Source: Nitrosomonadales bacterium
GTDB taxonomy: Bacteria; Pseudomonadota; Gammaproteobacteria; Burkholderiales; Gallionellaceae
Direction of reading: 5' to 3'
NCBI GenBank assembly: GCA_016214695.1
Contig: JACRNY010000004.1
Coordinates: 124,001 to 188,000 of the forward strand
Length of the DNA: 64,000 nucleotides
Position numbers and translations under genes: made by a program. Below are positions 38,201 through 46,479 of the stretch, one piece after another; position 1 is the stretch's first letter; the number at the start of each line of letters is the position of its first letter. A model generated the notes under the pieces. The model ran no database searches. It was not told the origin of the DNA and saw only the letters and a program-made list of their open reading frames with translations.

Positions 38201-38656
38201 TCAGTCGCTCAGCTTGGCGACCATGTCGGCCAGCCATCTGTTCGCCATCGCAGTGGCCTGCCGCAGATTCGCAGATGCCTCCGGGCTGAGATCGTCACCC
38301 AGTTCAAAACCGTAACCGCGCACGCGCAACAGGAAGCAGGGGGGCGCGTCGGATCCGTACACCTGTTTGAAAGTGTGCAACAAGGCGAACGGCGTCATGG
38401 CATGGCTGGTGTAGCTGTTGTCCTGGGCGGCAGAGATCCAGGAGAAATGGAAAGGCGGAGCGCAGGACATATCCGCATCGACGAACAGTACCGCACAGCG
38501 TCCCATGAGATCGGTGACATGCTCGACCTGTAACTGGAAGTCTTCGATGAGCTCGGCGGATTCGCTGGTTTGCAACTGGCGCACCAGCAAGGGTGCGAGC
38601 GCATCGTCGCCGCGAGATTCGTTGCCGATGGCGATGATGAGGAGGGGGAGAGTCAT
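38201..38656 (-). CDS. hoxW: [NiFe]-hydrogenase maturation endopeptidase of the Hox enzyme (HoxW)
   Basis: 151 residues. AIGNESRGDDALAPLLVRQL gives the metal-binding acidic residue, FVDADM the Asp, and SHAMTPFALLHTF the His of the M52 family. It should remove the C-terminal extension of HoxH, the gene immediately upstream in the same operon, separated only by a REP palindrome. Clearly different in sequence from the endopeptidase at 28709, consistent with one protease per hydrogenase. Confidence 0.85.
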   Translation of the reverse strand: MTLPLLIIAIGNESRGDDALAPLLVRQLQTSESAELIEDFQLQVEHVTDLMGRCAVLFVDADMSCAPPFHFSWISAAQDNSYTSHAMTPFALLHTFKQVYGSDAPPCFLLRVRGYGFELGDDLSPEASANLRQATAMANRWLADMVAKLSD

Positions 38657-38673
38657 GATGATTGAATGGATAT

Positions 38674-38753
38674 CCGTTCGCCCTGAGTCTGTCGACGTGT
38701 GAATGGATCACATCGCCTTTCTCGGGAGGCTTCGATTGGCTCAGCCCGAACGG
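38674..38753. repeat. REP-type palindrome between hoxH and hoxW
   Basis: Left arm CCGTTCGCCCTGAGTCTGTC from 38674, right arm CTTCGATTGGCTCAGCCC then GAACGG to 38753, with a 32-base loop. Same family as 26914-26976, with a longer centre. On the hox transcript it could stabilise upstream mRNA or reduce hoxW expression. Confidence 0.8.
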
Positions 38754-38760
38754 TGGTTTC

Positions 38761-40251
38761 CTAGTCTGAGGTATCGCACAGAGCGCCCGATGTATTACGA
38801 GTCAACATATCCACCCGGCCTCCCTCCGCATCCAGCAACTCCACTTCCAGCGGCATCTTGCCCAGTGCGTGTGTGGCGCAGGACAGGCAGGGGTCGAAGG
38901 CGCGGATGGCGACTTCGATGTGGTTGAGCAGGCCTTCGGTGAGTTTCTTGCCGTCGATGAATTGGCGCGCCACCTGGCGGATGGCTTCGTTCATCGCCTG
39001 GTTGTTGTGGGTGGTGGAGACGATGAGGTTGCAGCGCACGATCTGATCGTTCTCGTCGACCTTGTAGTGATGGATGAGGGTGCCGCGCGGTGCTTCGATC
39101 ACACCGACACCGCGGTCCTGGCGCACTCCCTTGCTGACCAGATCGGTGCCTTGCAGGTCGGGATCGTGCAGCAGGTCGCGGATGACCTCGGCGGCATGCA
39201 GCATCTCGATCATGCGCGCCCAGTGGAAGCCCAGTGTCGCACCTGCTGCCTTGCCGTTGTCAAAGGCCATGAACGCCTTGCGTTCCGCCTCGGCCAGCGG
39301 CGTGGGAATGAAATCGCACTGCGTCACGCGGCTAAGCGGGCCGACGCGATACCAGCCGGTCTCTGGACCCAAGCTGCGCAGGAAGGGGAACTTCATGTAC
39401 GACCACGGCTTCACGTCCTCGAAGATCACGTCCCAGTAATGGCTGTAGTCATAATGGTCGAACAGCGTCTTGCCGTCCATGTCGCGTGCGCGCAGGCCGC
39501 CGTGATACAGATCCAGCGCACCGTCGGCGCGCACCATGTTGAGCGTATGCGCCTTGAAGCGGCCGAAATCGTTGTAGAGGTCGAGGTTCTGCTCGAACAG
39601 TTTTCTGGCGATGGCGACCGACTCGCGGCTCCAGCTCACGATCTGTTCGATGTCCTTGAGCAGGTAGTCGCGCTCTTCGATGCTCACGTTCTTGTTCACA
39701 CCGCCGGGGATGGAGCCTGTGCCGTGCACGCGTTTGCCGGCGGTGACTCGTATCACTTCCTGGCCGAACTTGCGCAGCAGCACGCCCTGCTTGGCGATCT
39801 CCGGATAGGCGCCTACGACGCCGACGATGTTGCGCTTGGTGACATCGGAATCGAAGCCGAACAGCAGGTCGGGCGAACACAGGTGGAAGAAGTGCAACGC
39901 ATGCGATTGCAGGATCTGGCCGTAGTGCATCAGGCGGCGCACCTTCTCGGCGGTCGGCGTGAGCGTTGCACCGACGATCATGTCCATCGCCTTGGAGGCG
40001 GCGATATGGTGGCTCACCGGGCAGATGCCGCACAAGCGCTGCACCATCACCGGCGCTTCCCAGTAGGGACGGCCCTGGATGAACTTCTCGAAGCCGCGGA
40101 ACTCGACGATGTGCAGGCGCACCTGATGCACGCGGTCGTTCTCGTCCAGCAGCAGCGTGACCTTGCCATGGCCTTCCACGCGCGACACCGGATCGATGGC
40201 GACGCGGCGCAGGTTCTCGGGGTGGGCGGCGGTTTCGAGATCATTACCCAT
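38761..40251 (-). CDS. hoxH: NAD-linked [NiFe]-hydrogenase large subunit HoxH (group 3d)
   Basis: 496 residues from the ATG at 40251, with AAAGGA nine bases upstream; the frame is open to 40287 but that reads into a hairpin repeat. L1 motif RLCGICPVSHH and L2 motif DPCLSCATHALG carry the four nickel Cys. The extension after L2 (about 35 residues, LGKMPLEVELLDAEGG on) is removed by HoxW. Works in the cytoplasm with HoxY. Upstream hoxY is separated by 92 bases holding a large inverted repeat. Confidence 0.95.
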   Translation of the reverse strand: MGNDLETAAHPENLRRVAIDPVSRVEGHGKVTLLLDENDRVHQVRLHIVEFRGFEKFIQGRPYWEAPVMVQRLCGICPVSHHIAASKAMDMIVGATLTPTAEKVRRLMHYGQILQSHALHFFHLCSPDLLFGFDSDVTKRNIVGVVGAYPEIAKQGVLLRKFGQEVIRVTAGKRVHGTGSIPGGVNKNVSIEERDYLLKDIEQIVSWSRESVAIARKLFEQNLDLYNDFGRFKAHTLNMVRADGALDLYHGGLRARDMDGKTLFDHYDYSHYWDVIFEDVKPWSYMKFPFLRSLGPETGWYRVGPLSRVTQCDFIPTPLAEAERKAFMAFDNGKAAGATLGFHWARMIEMLHAAEVIRDLLHDPDLQGTDLVSKGVRQDRGVGVIEAPRGTLIHHYKVDENDQIVRCNLIVSTTHNNQAMNEAIRQVARQFIDGKKLTEGLLNHIEVAIRAFDPCLSCATHALGKMPLEVELLDAEGGRVDMLTRNTSGALCDTSD

Positions 40252-40264
40252 ATTAAAATCCTTT

Positions 40265-40333
40265 GCCACAGAGTACACAGAGACCACAGAGTGCCTTACT
40301 GTTTTTCTCTGTGCGCTCTGTGATCTCTGTGGC
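40265..40333. repeat. 69-bp imperfect hairpin built of ACAGAG repeats between hoxY and hoxH
   Basis: Left arm GCCACAGAGTACACAGAGAC then CACAGAG (from 40265); right arm CTCTGTGCGCTCTGTGATCT then CTGTGGC (to 40333). The 27-base arms pair except at the 3-base spacers; the loop is about 15 bases. Each arm is three 9-base units NNN-ACAGAG. Could act as an attenuator or processing site in the hox mRNA, or be a dispersed repeat. Confidence 0.85.
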
Positions 40334-40343
40334 TAAATGTTTT

Positions 40344-40883
40344 TCAATCATATTTAATCAAACCGTGCCCCAGTTCAGGCGTCTTGCCGGCGATGAGATC
40401 GGTGAGGAATTTCCAGATGGCATCGCCGGAAGGCGGGCAGCCGGGGATGAAGTAATCGATCTTCACCACCTCATGCAGCGGATGCACCTTGTCCAGCGGC
40501 AGCGGCAGTTCGGGATCGTTGGGGATGTGGCCGTGCGCCAGTCCCGGTTCGGTCAGGTACACCTCGGTGAGGCAACTGCCGAGGTCGAGGTGGTTGCGCT
40601 GTGCGGGCAGGCCGCCGTTGATGGCGCAGGCGCCGATGGCGATGAGTATCTTGCAGTTCTTGCGGAACTCGTGCAGCACATGCACGTTCTCCGCGTTGCA
40701 CACGCCGCCCTCGATGATGCCGATGTCGCAGGGGCCACAGTGCTTGATATCGTTGATCGGTGAGCGGTCGAACTCGACCAGATCGAGCAGGGCCAGCAGG
40801 CGCTCATCGATGTCGAGGAAGGACATGTGGCAGCCGAAGCAACCGGCGAGCGAAGTGGTGGCGACGCGGAGCTTCTTGCTCAT
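40344..40883 (-). CDS. hoxY: NAD-linked hydrogenase small subunit HoxY
   Basis: 179 residues from the ATG overlapping the hoxU stop. Cys for the proximal [4Fe-4S] cluster: GCFGCHMS, IGACAINGG and PGCPPSGD. Short, with no Tat signal and no medial or distal clusters, as in group 3d. CGPCDIGIIEG adds further Cys. Couples HoxH to HoxU. Confidence 0.94.
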   Translation of the reverse strand: MSKKLRVATTSLAGCFGCHMSFLDIDERLLALLDLVEFDRSPINDIKHCGPCDIGIIEGGVCNAENVHVLHEFRKNCKILIAIGACAINGGLPAQRNHLDLGSCLTEVYLTEPGLAHGHIPNDPELPLPLDKVHPLHEVVKIDYFIPGCPPSGDAIWKFLTDLIAGKTPELGHGLIKYD

Positions 40884-41632
40884 GATGCGTCCTCGCAGGT
40901 TTTGCAATTCCCGCTGGCATCGACTTGGCGCGGCGCATCATCCAGTGCCTGCGCACTGATCGGACGCTGGTCGTAGCGCCGTGCGCCGATGGGCTGACTG
41001 AAGCCGACGCGCTTCTTCAGGATCACCCCGACCGGGCAGACTTCCATGGCTTTGTCGGTGAGGGCGATGTCGGTGTCCTTGAGCAATCCGGATGCGGAAT
41101 TGACGATCAGGTGCTTGGTGATGCCGCGTCCGGACAGCGCAAACACGTTCTTGCCGTCCACTTCGCTCGATGCGCGCACGCAGAGTTCGCACAACACGCA
41201 GCGGTTGAAGTCGAGCAGGATATCGGGGTGCGAGGCATCCAGCGGGCGGTCGGGATAGAGATGACGGAAACCCGTGGCATGCACTTCGAGGTCGTAGCCC
41301 AGTGCCTGCAATACGCAGTTGCCGCTCTTTTCGCAGGAGGGGCAGAAATGGTTGCCTTCGGCGAACAGCATCTGCACCAGGGTGCGGCGCAATGCGTTCA
41401 ACTCCTCGATGTTGCTTTCGATGTTCAGCCCGGCTTCGGCCGGCAGGGTGCATGATGCGGTGGTGCGACCGTTGAGCTTGACCGTGCACAGCTTGCAGCT
41501 GCCGTGCGGCTTGAATTCGGGGTGGTAGCACAGGTGCGGGATGTAATGCCCGGCAGCGAGCGCGGCCTGCATCACGGTCTGGCCCGGTTCGAACGGTACT
41601 GCTGCGCCGTCGAGTTGGAATGTCTCGCTCAT
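40880..41632 (-). CDS. hoxU: Diaphorase small subunit HoxU (NuoG-like)
   Basis: 250 residues. [2Fe-2S] ligands in CYHPEFKPHGSCKLC and the later Cys of ASCTLPA; the His/Cys cluster HFCPSCEKSGNC; and [4Fe-4S] ligands CVLCELC plus MEVCPVG. Transfers electrons between HoxY and HoxF. Starts overlapping the hoxF stop and ends overlapping the hoxY start. Confidence 0.94.
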   Translation of the reverse strand: MSETFQLDGAAVPFEPGQTVMQAALAAGHYIPHLCYHPEFKPHGSCKLCTVKLNGRTTASCTLPAEAGLNIESNIEELNALRRTLVQMLFAEGNHFCPSCEKSGNCVLQALGYDLEVHATGFRHLYPDRPLDASHPDILLDFNRCVLCELCVRASSEVDGKNVFALSGRGITKHLIVNSASGLLKDTDIALTDKAMEVCPVGVILKKRVGFSQPIGARRYDQRPISAQALDDAPRQVDASGNCKTCEDAS

Positions 41633-43443
41633 TCTGTCTCCTTCAGGTGTGCACCGGCGTCGTCGCGTCCGGTCATCTGCCGTGCGCGCGCCAGCGAACC
41701 GTCAAGGTCGAAAGCGGGCGAGAACATCAGCGACTTGAGCTTGTTCTCGTAGGCGGGGCGGAAATGCTTGAGCGTGTGCAGCACCGGATTGCAGGCGGTG
41801 CGGCCAAGGCCGCAATGCGAGCTGGTCTGCAATACGCGGTCCAGGTTCTCCACCTCGTTCAGGTCGTACTGGGTACCGTGGCCGTTGGCGATCTTGTCCA
41901 TGGTCTGTTTGAGCATGGAGGTACCGACGCGGCAGGGTGTGCAGAAGCCGCAGCTCTCGTGCGCGAAGAAGTGCACGAAGTTGCGTGCCACTTCGAACAG
42001 GTCGCGGCTGTCGTCGAACACCATGAACGCCCCGGCGGTGGGCAGGTCCTCGAAACCCAGCTTGCGCCCGAACTCGCTTTCCGGCACGCACACGCCGGAC
42101 GGCCCGCTGACCTGCACCGCACGCGTGTTCACCGCGCCGCAGTCCTGCAGGATCTCGCGTATCGACACACCGAAGGGGTATTCATAGATGCCGGGATAGG
42201 CGCAGTCGCCGGAGACCGAGATGAGTTTACTGCCGCTGGACTTCTCGGTGCCGATGGCGCGGTACTTGTCCGCTCCCATCTGCACGGCCAGTGCGGCCTG
42301 GCAGAAGGTCTCGACGTTGTCGACTGCGGTCGGCTGCTGCATGTAACCGTGCGTGACGGGGAAGGGCGGTCGGTTGCGCGGTACGCCGCGCTTGCCTTCC
42401 AGCGATTCGATCAGCGCCGATTCTTCGCCGCAGATATAGGCGCCCGCGCCAAGATGGATGTCGATGTCGAAATCGAAGCCGGATTTGCCGAGGATGCTTT
42501 CGCCCAGCAGATTGCTGTCGCGGCGGCGCTGCAGGACGGCGCGCAGGGGTTCGAGCAGATAACGGTATTCGCCGCGCAGATAGAGGAAGCCTTGCTTCGC
42601 GCCGACTGCCAGCGCACACAAAGTCATGCCTTCGAACACCAGATCGGCCTGGCGCGTGAGCAGCACACGATCCTTGAACGTGCCCGGCTCGCCTTCGTCG
42701 GCATTGCACACTACATAATGATCACTACCTTGCGCCTTGCGGCAGGATTCCCATTTCAGGCCGGTGGGGAAGCCGGCACCACCGCGCCCGCGCAGGCCGG
42801 ATGCCTTGACGGTGTCGATGATGCTCTGGGCACCCGCAGCCAGCGCGGTGTGCAACACCTCGCCATAAGCCAGTTTGTTGTCGAGTAACAGTCCGCCGCG
42901 GCGGATGTTATCCCCGACATGGAAAAAGTCGGCCGGCCAGTCGGACATGGGCGTACGGTTGCGGATGAGTTGCGCGATCTCCTGCACGCGCTGGTGGCTC
43001 AGTCGGGTGATGGCGCGGCCGTTGATCAGCAACGCCGGGCCCTGGTCGCACATGCCGGTGCAGGAGGTGGTGTTGATGCTGACCAGACCGTCTTCGGAGA
43101 CCTTGCCCGGTTGCAGCCACAGCAATTGGCACATCTGTTCCAACAGGGCCTGGTTGCCCAGCATACGGTCGGTGATGTTGTCGGAGAACAGCACCCGGTA
43201 TTCGCCTTGCGGCTTGAGGTGCAGGAAGGAATAGAAGGAAGCGACGCTTTCGATGCGCGCGCGCGGGATGCCCAATCTTTCAGCCAGTCGCGAGATCGCA
43301 TCCTGCGGGATGTGGCCGAAACGCTCCTGCATCTCCCGGAGTATCTGCAGCAAGCGGGATGCGTCGTTGCGGTGGCGTGCAGTCAGCTGATCCAGCCAGG
43401 CCTGCCCGGAAGCGTCAAATTGAGTGTCGTTGTCTGGTAGCAT
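41629..43443 (-). CDS. hoxF: Diaphorase large subunit HoxF (NuoE-NuoF fusion), NAD/FMN-binding
   Basis: 604 residues. N-terminal NuoE-like domain (1-165) has only the second Cys pair (SCTGMCDQG); the usual first pair is replaced (RVLFSDNITDR). The NuoF-like part has FMN site GLRGRGGAGFPTGLKW, NAD site GAGAYICGEESALIESLEGK and the [4Fe-4S] motif ESCGFCTPCR with a later SSHCGLG. It reduces NAD+ with electrons from H2, or the reverse. First gene of the hox operon. Confidence 0.95.
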   Translation of the reverse strand: MLPDNDTQFDASGQAWLDQLTARHRNDASRLLQILREMQERFGHIPQDAISRLAERLGIPRARIESVASFYSFLHLKPQGEYRVLFSDNITDRMLGNQALLEQMCQLLWLQPGKVSEDGLVSINTTSCTGMCDQGPALLINGRAITRLSHQRVQEIAQLIRNRTPMSDWPADFFHVGDNIRRGGLLLDNKLAYGEVLHTALAAGAQSIIDTVKASGLRGRGGAGFPTGLKWESCRKAQGSDHYVVCNADEGEPGTFKDRVLLTRQADLVFEGMTLCALAVGAKQGFLYLRGEYRYLLEPLRAVLQRRRDSNLLGESILGKSGFDFDIDIHLGAGAYICGEESALIESLEGKRGVPRNRPPFPVTHGYMQQPTAVDNVETFCQAALAVQMGADKYRAIGTEKSSGSKLISVSGDCAYPGIYEYPFGVSIREILQDCGAVNTRAVQVSGPSGVCVPESEFGRKLGFEDLPTAGAFMVFDDSRDLFEVARNFVHFFAHESCGFCTPCRVGTSMLKQTMDKIANGHGTQYDLNEVENLDRVLQTSSHCGLGRTACNPVLHTLKHFRPAYENKLKSLMFSPAFDLDGSLARARQMTGRDDAGAHLKETE

Positions 43444-43479
43444 ATTGTTGTTGGAACCATACCGGAGCGGACAGCAATT

Positions 43480-43507
43480 AGTGTAATCCTACTCCGGCAG
43501 GCGACAA
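43480..43507 (-). promoter_or_regulatory. Possible promoter of the hox operon
   Basis: Minus strand -35 TTGTCG (43507-43502), 16-base spacer, -10 TACACT (43485-43480), 37 bases before the hoxF ATG. CCGGAG (43462-43467) and CTCCGG (43492-43497) form an inverted repeat flanking the -10 region. No sigma54 -24/-12 element was seen. Confidence 0.35.
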
Positions 43508-43589
43508 AATACGATCAACTCAAGAAAGAATTGTGACAGGGGCTCCGCTCCCGCAATTTTTTTATATTTTTTTAAGGAAACGTCCCGCC

Positions 43590-43958
43590 ATGCACATGCA
43601 CGATCCCCATCCTTTCTCCTATGACGTGGAAGAAGCCGATTTTGACGAACTCGTGGTCGCCCGTTCGCAGCAGACCCCCATCCTGCTCGATATCGGCGCT
43701 GAATGGTGCGCACCCTGCAAAGTACTGGGGCCGCATCTGGAAAGACTGGTGAAGGAATACGGCGGCAAGTTCCTGCTCGCCAAGGTGGACGCCGACGAGA
43801 ACATGCGCATCGCCGGAAGACACAAGGTGCGCGGATTTCCGACCGTGATCGCCTATAGCCGCGGAGTCGAGATCGACCGTTTCCACAGCTCGCATCCCGA
43901 CCATTTCCTGCGCCAGTTCATCGACAAGCTGGTCGCGCATCACCAGTCCGGTAATTGA
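43590..43958 (+). CDS. Thioredoxin
   Basis: 122 residues from MHMHDPHPF, with AAGGAAACG upstream; the frame is open to 43533. Active site WCAPCK (rather than WCGPCK) in DIGAEWCAPCKVLGP, cis-Pro in VRGFPTVIAY. The N-terminus has extra His residues (MHMHDPH). Cytoplasmic disulfide reductase. Divergent from hoxF, sharing a 146-base region; a link to the hydrogenase is possible but unproven. Confidence 0.88.
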   Translation: MHMHDPHPFSYDVEEADFDELVVARSQQTPILLDIGAEWCAPCKVLGPHLERLVKEYGGKFLLAKVDADENMRIAGRHKVRGFPTVIAYSRGVEIDRFHSSHPDHFLRQFIDKLVAHHQSGN

Positions 43959-44013
43959 CAGGACAGAAGCCGCTGCAGGTTCAGAAATCCATCATTGCGA
44001 GGTCAGGTAAACA

Positions 44014-44067
44014 ATGAGTGCGATCGATATCTTTCCGTGGAACGAGAACTTGTTGAAGTGCATGTAA
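44014..44067 (+). pseudogene. Start of a hemerythrin-like protein gene cut by an insertion remnant
   Basis: MSAIDIFPWNENLLKCM then TAA. The opening IDIFPWNEN resembles the start of hemerythrin-like metal-binding proteins (normally continuing with TG...IDEQHKKLV). Similarity stops at about codon 13, exactly where the IS21-like terminal repeat begins. An AGGT lies ten bases upstream. Assignment is from remembered motif only. Confidence 0.4.
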
Positions 44068-44223
44068 ATCTGACCCATGTTGTTCATCCAATTTTGACCC
44101 GCCCTTGAATTACTTCCAAGCGGTGTGATTGCACAGCTGCCAGCACCTGATGCTACTCAACGTGGGTCAAATCTGGATGCGCATTATTGCCCCAAGTGGG
44201 TCAGTTTTGGGTGCGCCGCAACA
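44060..44223. mobile_element. IS21-like terminal-repeat remnant
   Basis: Left part has AAATCTGACCC and ATCCAATTTTGACCC; right part has GGGTCAAATCTGGAT and GTGGGTCAGTTTTGGG, the same two motifs inverted. Paired GACCC-type repeats of this kind are typical of IS21-family ends. Only about 60 bases separate the arms, so no transposase (istAB) remains. The remainder of 43959-44310 has no gene that I can support. Confidence 0.45.
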
Positions 44224-44312
44224 CACAGGAATCTGGGTGAAAAAAAGCTGCCAAAAAGCTGCCGAACCCATGTCATTCCATGCCATTTTCTAGGCACTAC
44301 TCAAACTGGAGC

Positions 44313-44341
44313 AAACAAAAAAGCCGCTATAAATTAGCGGC
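44313..44341 (-). terminator. Terminator of tRNA-Ser
   Basis: Minus strand GCCGCTA (44341-44335), ATTTA loop, TAGCGGC (44329-44323), then TTTTTTGTTTG. It lies 16 bases past the tRNA 3' end. Confidence 0.85.
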
Positions 44342-44352
44342 TTAAATGTTTT

Positions 44353-44447
<95 letters not shown>

Positions 44448-44488
44448 GGAAGGGCGCGCAGAATAAACTAGAACGTCGTTTCCCGCAA

Positions 44489-45250
44489 TCAAAAACGATC
44501 GCGCCACTCGCGCAGGGCAGTGAATACGGCCAATTCGCTGGTATCGGCCAGTCCCCTGGCTTGCAGAGTCCGGATCAATTCCGGGTTGTTGCAGCGCAGG
44601 AAGGGGTTGGTGGCTTTTTCCAGTGCGATGGTGAAGGGGACGCTGGGCTGGTTCCCGGCGCGCAGTGCACGGGTATCGGCGATACGGCGCTGGATATCGG
44701 GGTTGTCCGGTTCACAGGCGAGAGCGAAGGGCAGGTTGTATCCGGTGTACTCGTGTGCGGAATAGGCCAGTGTCTGCTCCGGCAATGCCGCAAGGCGCTG
44801 CAGCGAATGATGCAATTGTGCCGACGTTCCCTCGAAGTTCTTGCCGCAGCCCGCGCCGAACAGGATGTCGCCGCAGAACACCATGCCCGGCGCGACGAAG
44901 GCGATGTGGTCGTCCAGATGCCCGGGCAACTCAATGATGTCGAAAACGAGGTCGAATCCGGCCAGGCTGAGGCGGTCGCCTTCGCGCAAGTCATGGGTGA
45001 CATGGGGATTCTTTGGATGGCTTCGCCCGTACACCGGCACGTTATATACTCCGCGCAATTCATCGATGCCGTCGACGTGGTCGTGGTGGCGATGGGTGCA
45101 CAGGATCGCATCCAGACGCAGGTCGTTCTGCCGCAGGAATTCCAGCACCGGCCAGGCTTCGCCGGGATCGACCGCGACGGCATGTCCTTCGTGCCGGAGT
45201 AGCCAGATGTAGTTGTCTTGCAGGGCGGGGATGGCAGTGATGGTTAGCAT
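44489..45250 (-). CDS. gloB: Hydroxyacylglutathione hydrolase (glyoxalase II)
   Basis: 253 residues, metallo-beta-lactamase fold. Zinc motif THRHHDHVDG at about 52-61, then GHLDDHI, FCGDILFGAGCG and SAHEYTGYN. It splits S-lactoylglutathione to lactate and glutathione in methylglyoxal detoxification. Diverges from the methyltransferase gene, with 18 bases between starts; in proteobacteria gloB is commonly divergent from a methyltransferase followed by rnhA and dnaQ, as here. Confidence 0.95.
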   Translation of the reverse strand: MLTITAIPALQDNYIWLLRHEGHAVAVDPGEAWPVLEFLRQNDLRLDAILCTHRHHDHVDGIDELRGVYNVPVYGRSHPKNPHVTHDLREGDRLSLAGFDLVFDIIELPGHLDDHIAFVAPGMVFCGDILFGAGCGKNFEGTSAQLHHSLQRLAALPEQTLAYSAHEYTGYNLPFALACEPDNPDIQRRIADTRALRAGNQPSVPFTIALEKATNPFLRCNNPELIRTLQARGLADTSELAVFTALREWRDRF

Positions 45251-45268
45251 GATGAATACAGAGATCCG

Positions 45269-46018
45269 ATGCCGAATTGTAAGTTAACCGCGAATAGTTT
45301 GAGCGAATGGTTCGCCAGCGAGCAGGGCGGCTATGTGCTGGCGCGCGAGCAGGCTTATTTCGACCGGACTGTGGCGGATATCTTCGGCTTCAATGCGGTG
45401 CAGCTGGGCCTGCCGGAACAGGATTTCCTGCGCAACAGCCGTATCCCGCTGCGTTTCAGTGCGGGGAACCAGGCCGGGAACGCCGTGCGTCTGGTCTGTA
45501 CCGAGCTGCCTTTCGACAGCGACAGCCTGGACCTCGTGTTGTTGCCGCATGTATTGGAATTCTCCGACAATCCGCACCAGATCATCCGCGAGGTGGAGCG
45601 CGTGTTGATGCCGGAAGGCAATCTCATCATCAGCGGCTTCAATCCCTTCAGTCTGTGGGGGCTGCACCGTGCGCTCGGCAGGCGACAGGGTTACCCGTGG
45701 AGCGGACAGTTCATCACGCTGCAGCGCATGAAGGATTGGCTGGCGCTGCTGGGTTTTGAAGTGGTGGGCGGACGTTTCGCGGCGTATGCGCCGCCCTTCC
45801 ATCAGCGCAAATGGCTGGATCGCTGTGCCTTCATGGAAAAGGCGGGCGACCGCTGGTGGGCGGTGAGCGGCGGGGTGTATTTCCTGCATGCGATCAAGCG
45901 GGTGCCGGGCATGCGCCTGATCAAGCCGAAATGGAACGAGGGGCTGGTGCGCAAACTGTTGCCGGCGGCACCGAAATTGAACAACAAGATCACTCAAAGA
46001 ACGAACGGGCAGGAATGA
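45269..46018 (+). CDS. Class I SAM-dependent methyltransferase (gloB-rnhA associated)
   Basis: 249 residues. Methyltransf_11-type elements: [19 protein letters not shown] and [18 protein letters not shown]. The glycine-rich SAM motif is not obvious, because the N-terminal region ([18 protein letters not shown]) is unusual, as in this subgroup. Substrate unknown. The start is close to the divergent gloB, and its stop overlaps the rnhA start. Confidence 0.82.
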   Translation: MPNCKLTANSLSEWFASEQGGYVLAREQAYFDRTVADIFGFNAVQLGLPEQDFLRNSRIPLRFSAGNQAGNAVRLVCTELPFDSDSLDLVLLPHVLEFSDNPHQIIREVERVLMPEGNLIISGFNPFSLWGLHRALGRRQGYPWSGQFITLQRMKDWLALLGFEVVGGRFAAYAPPFHQRKWLDRCAFMEKAGDRWWAVSGGVYFLHAIKRVPGMRLIKPKWNEGLVRKLLPAAPKLNNKITQRTNGQE

Positions 46019-46479
46019 ACAGCGAAACGACCGACATCGTCGAGATATTCACCGACGGCGCCTGCAAGGGCAACCCGGGGGTGGGCGGCTGGGGTGCACT
46101 GCTGCGCACCAAGGGCAAGGAGCGCGAGCTCTTCGGCGGCGAGGCGCATACCACCAACAATCGCATGGAGCTGCTGGCGGCGATCTCCGCGCTGGAAGCG
46201 CTGAAACGTCAGTGCAAGGTGCGTCTGCATACCGACTCGAAATACGTGCAGCAGGGCATCAGCGAATGGGTGCACAACTGGAAAAAGCGCGGCTGGAAGA
46301 CGGCCGACAAGAAACCGGTGAAGAACGAAGACCTGTGGCGCAGGCTGGACCTGCTGGCCGCACAGCACCATGTCGAATGGGTGTGGGTCAAAGGCCATGC
46401 CGGTCACGACGGCAACGAGCGCGCCGACCAGTTGGCGAATCGCGGCGTGGAATCGGTGCAGGGAGGTAATGATGCGTAA
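46015..46479 (+). CDS. rnhA: Ribonuclease HI
   Basis: 154 residues from [15 protein letters not shown]. Catalytic residues: Asp in [11 protein letters not shown], Glu in NNRMELLA, Asp in LHTDSKYV and Asp in ADQLAN; the basic handle [15 protein letters not shown] is present. It degrades RNA in RNA-DNA hybrids. ATGA overlap with the upstream gene; overlaps dnaQ by eight bases. Confidence 0.96.
   Translation: MNSETTDIVEIFTDGACKGNPGVGGWGALLRTKGKERELFGGEAHTTNNRMELLAAISALEALKRQCKVRLHTDSKYVQQGISEWVHNWKKRGWKTADKKPVKNEDLWRRLDLLAAQHHVEWVWVKGHAGHDGNERADQLANRGVESVQGGNDA

Noticed and set aside
40265-40333. CRISPR-like array from the ACAGAG repeats
   Set aside because: Units are 9 bases, inverted in two arms, with no spacers; it is a hairpin, not an array.
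44125-44337. 70-codon frame between the IS remnant and tRNA-Ser
   Set aside because: It runs through the terminal repeat and into the tRNA terminator; no ribosome site or family match.
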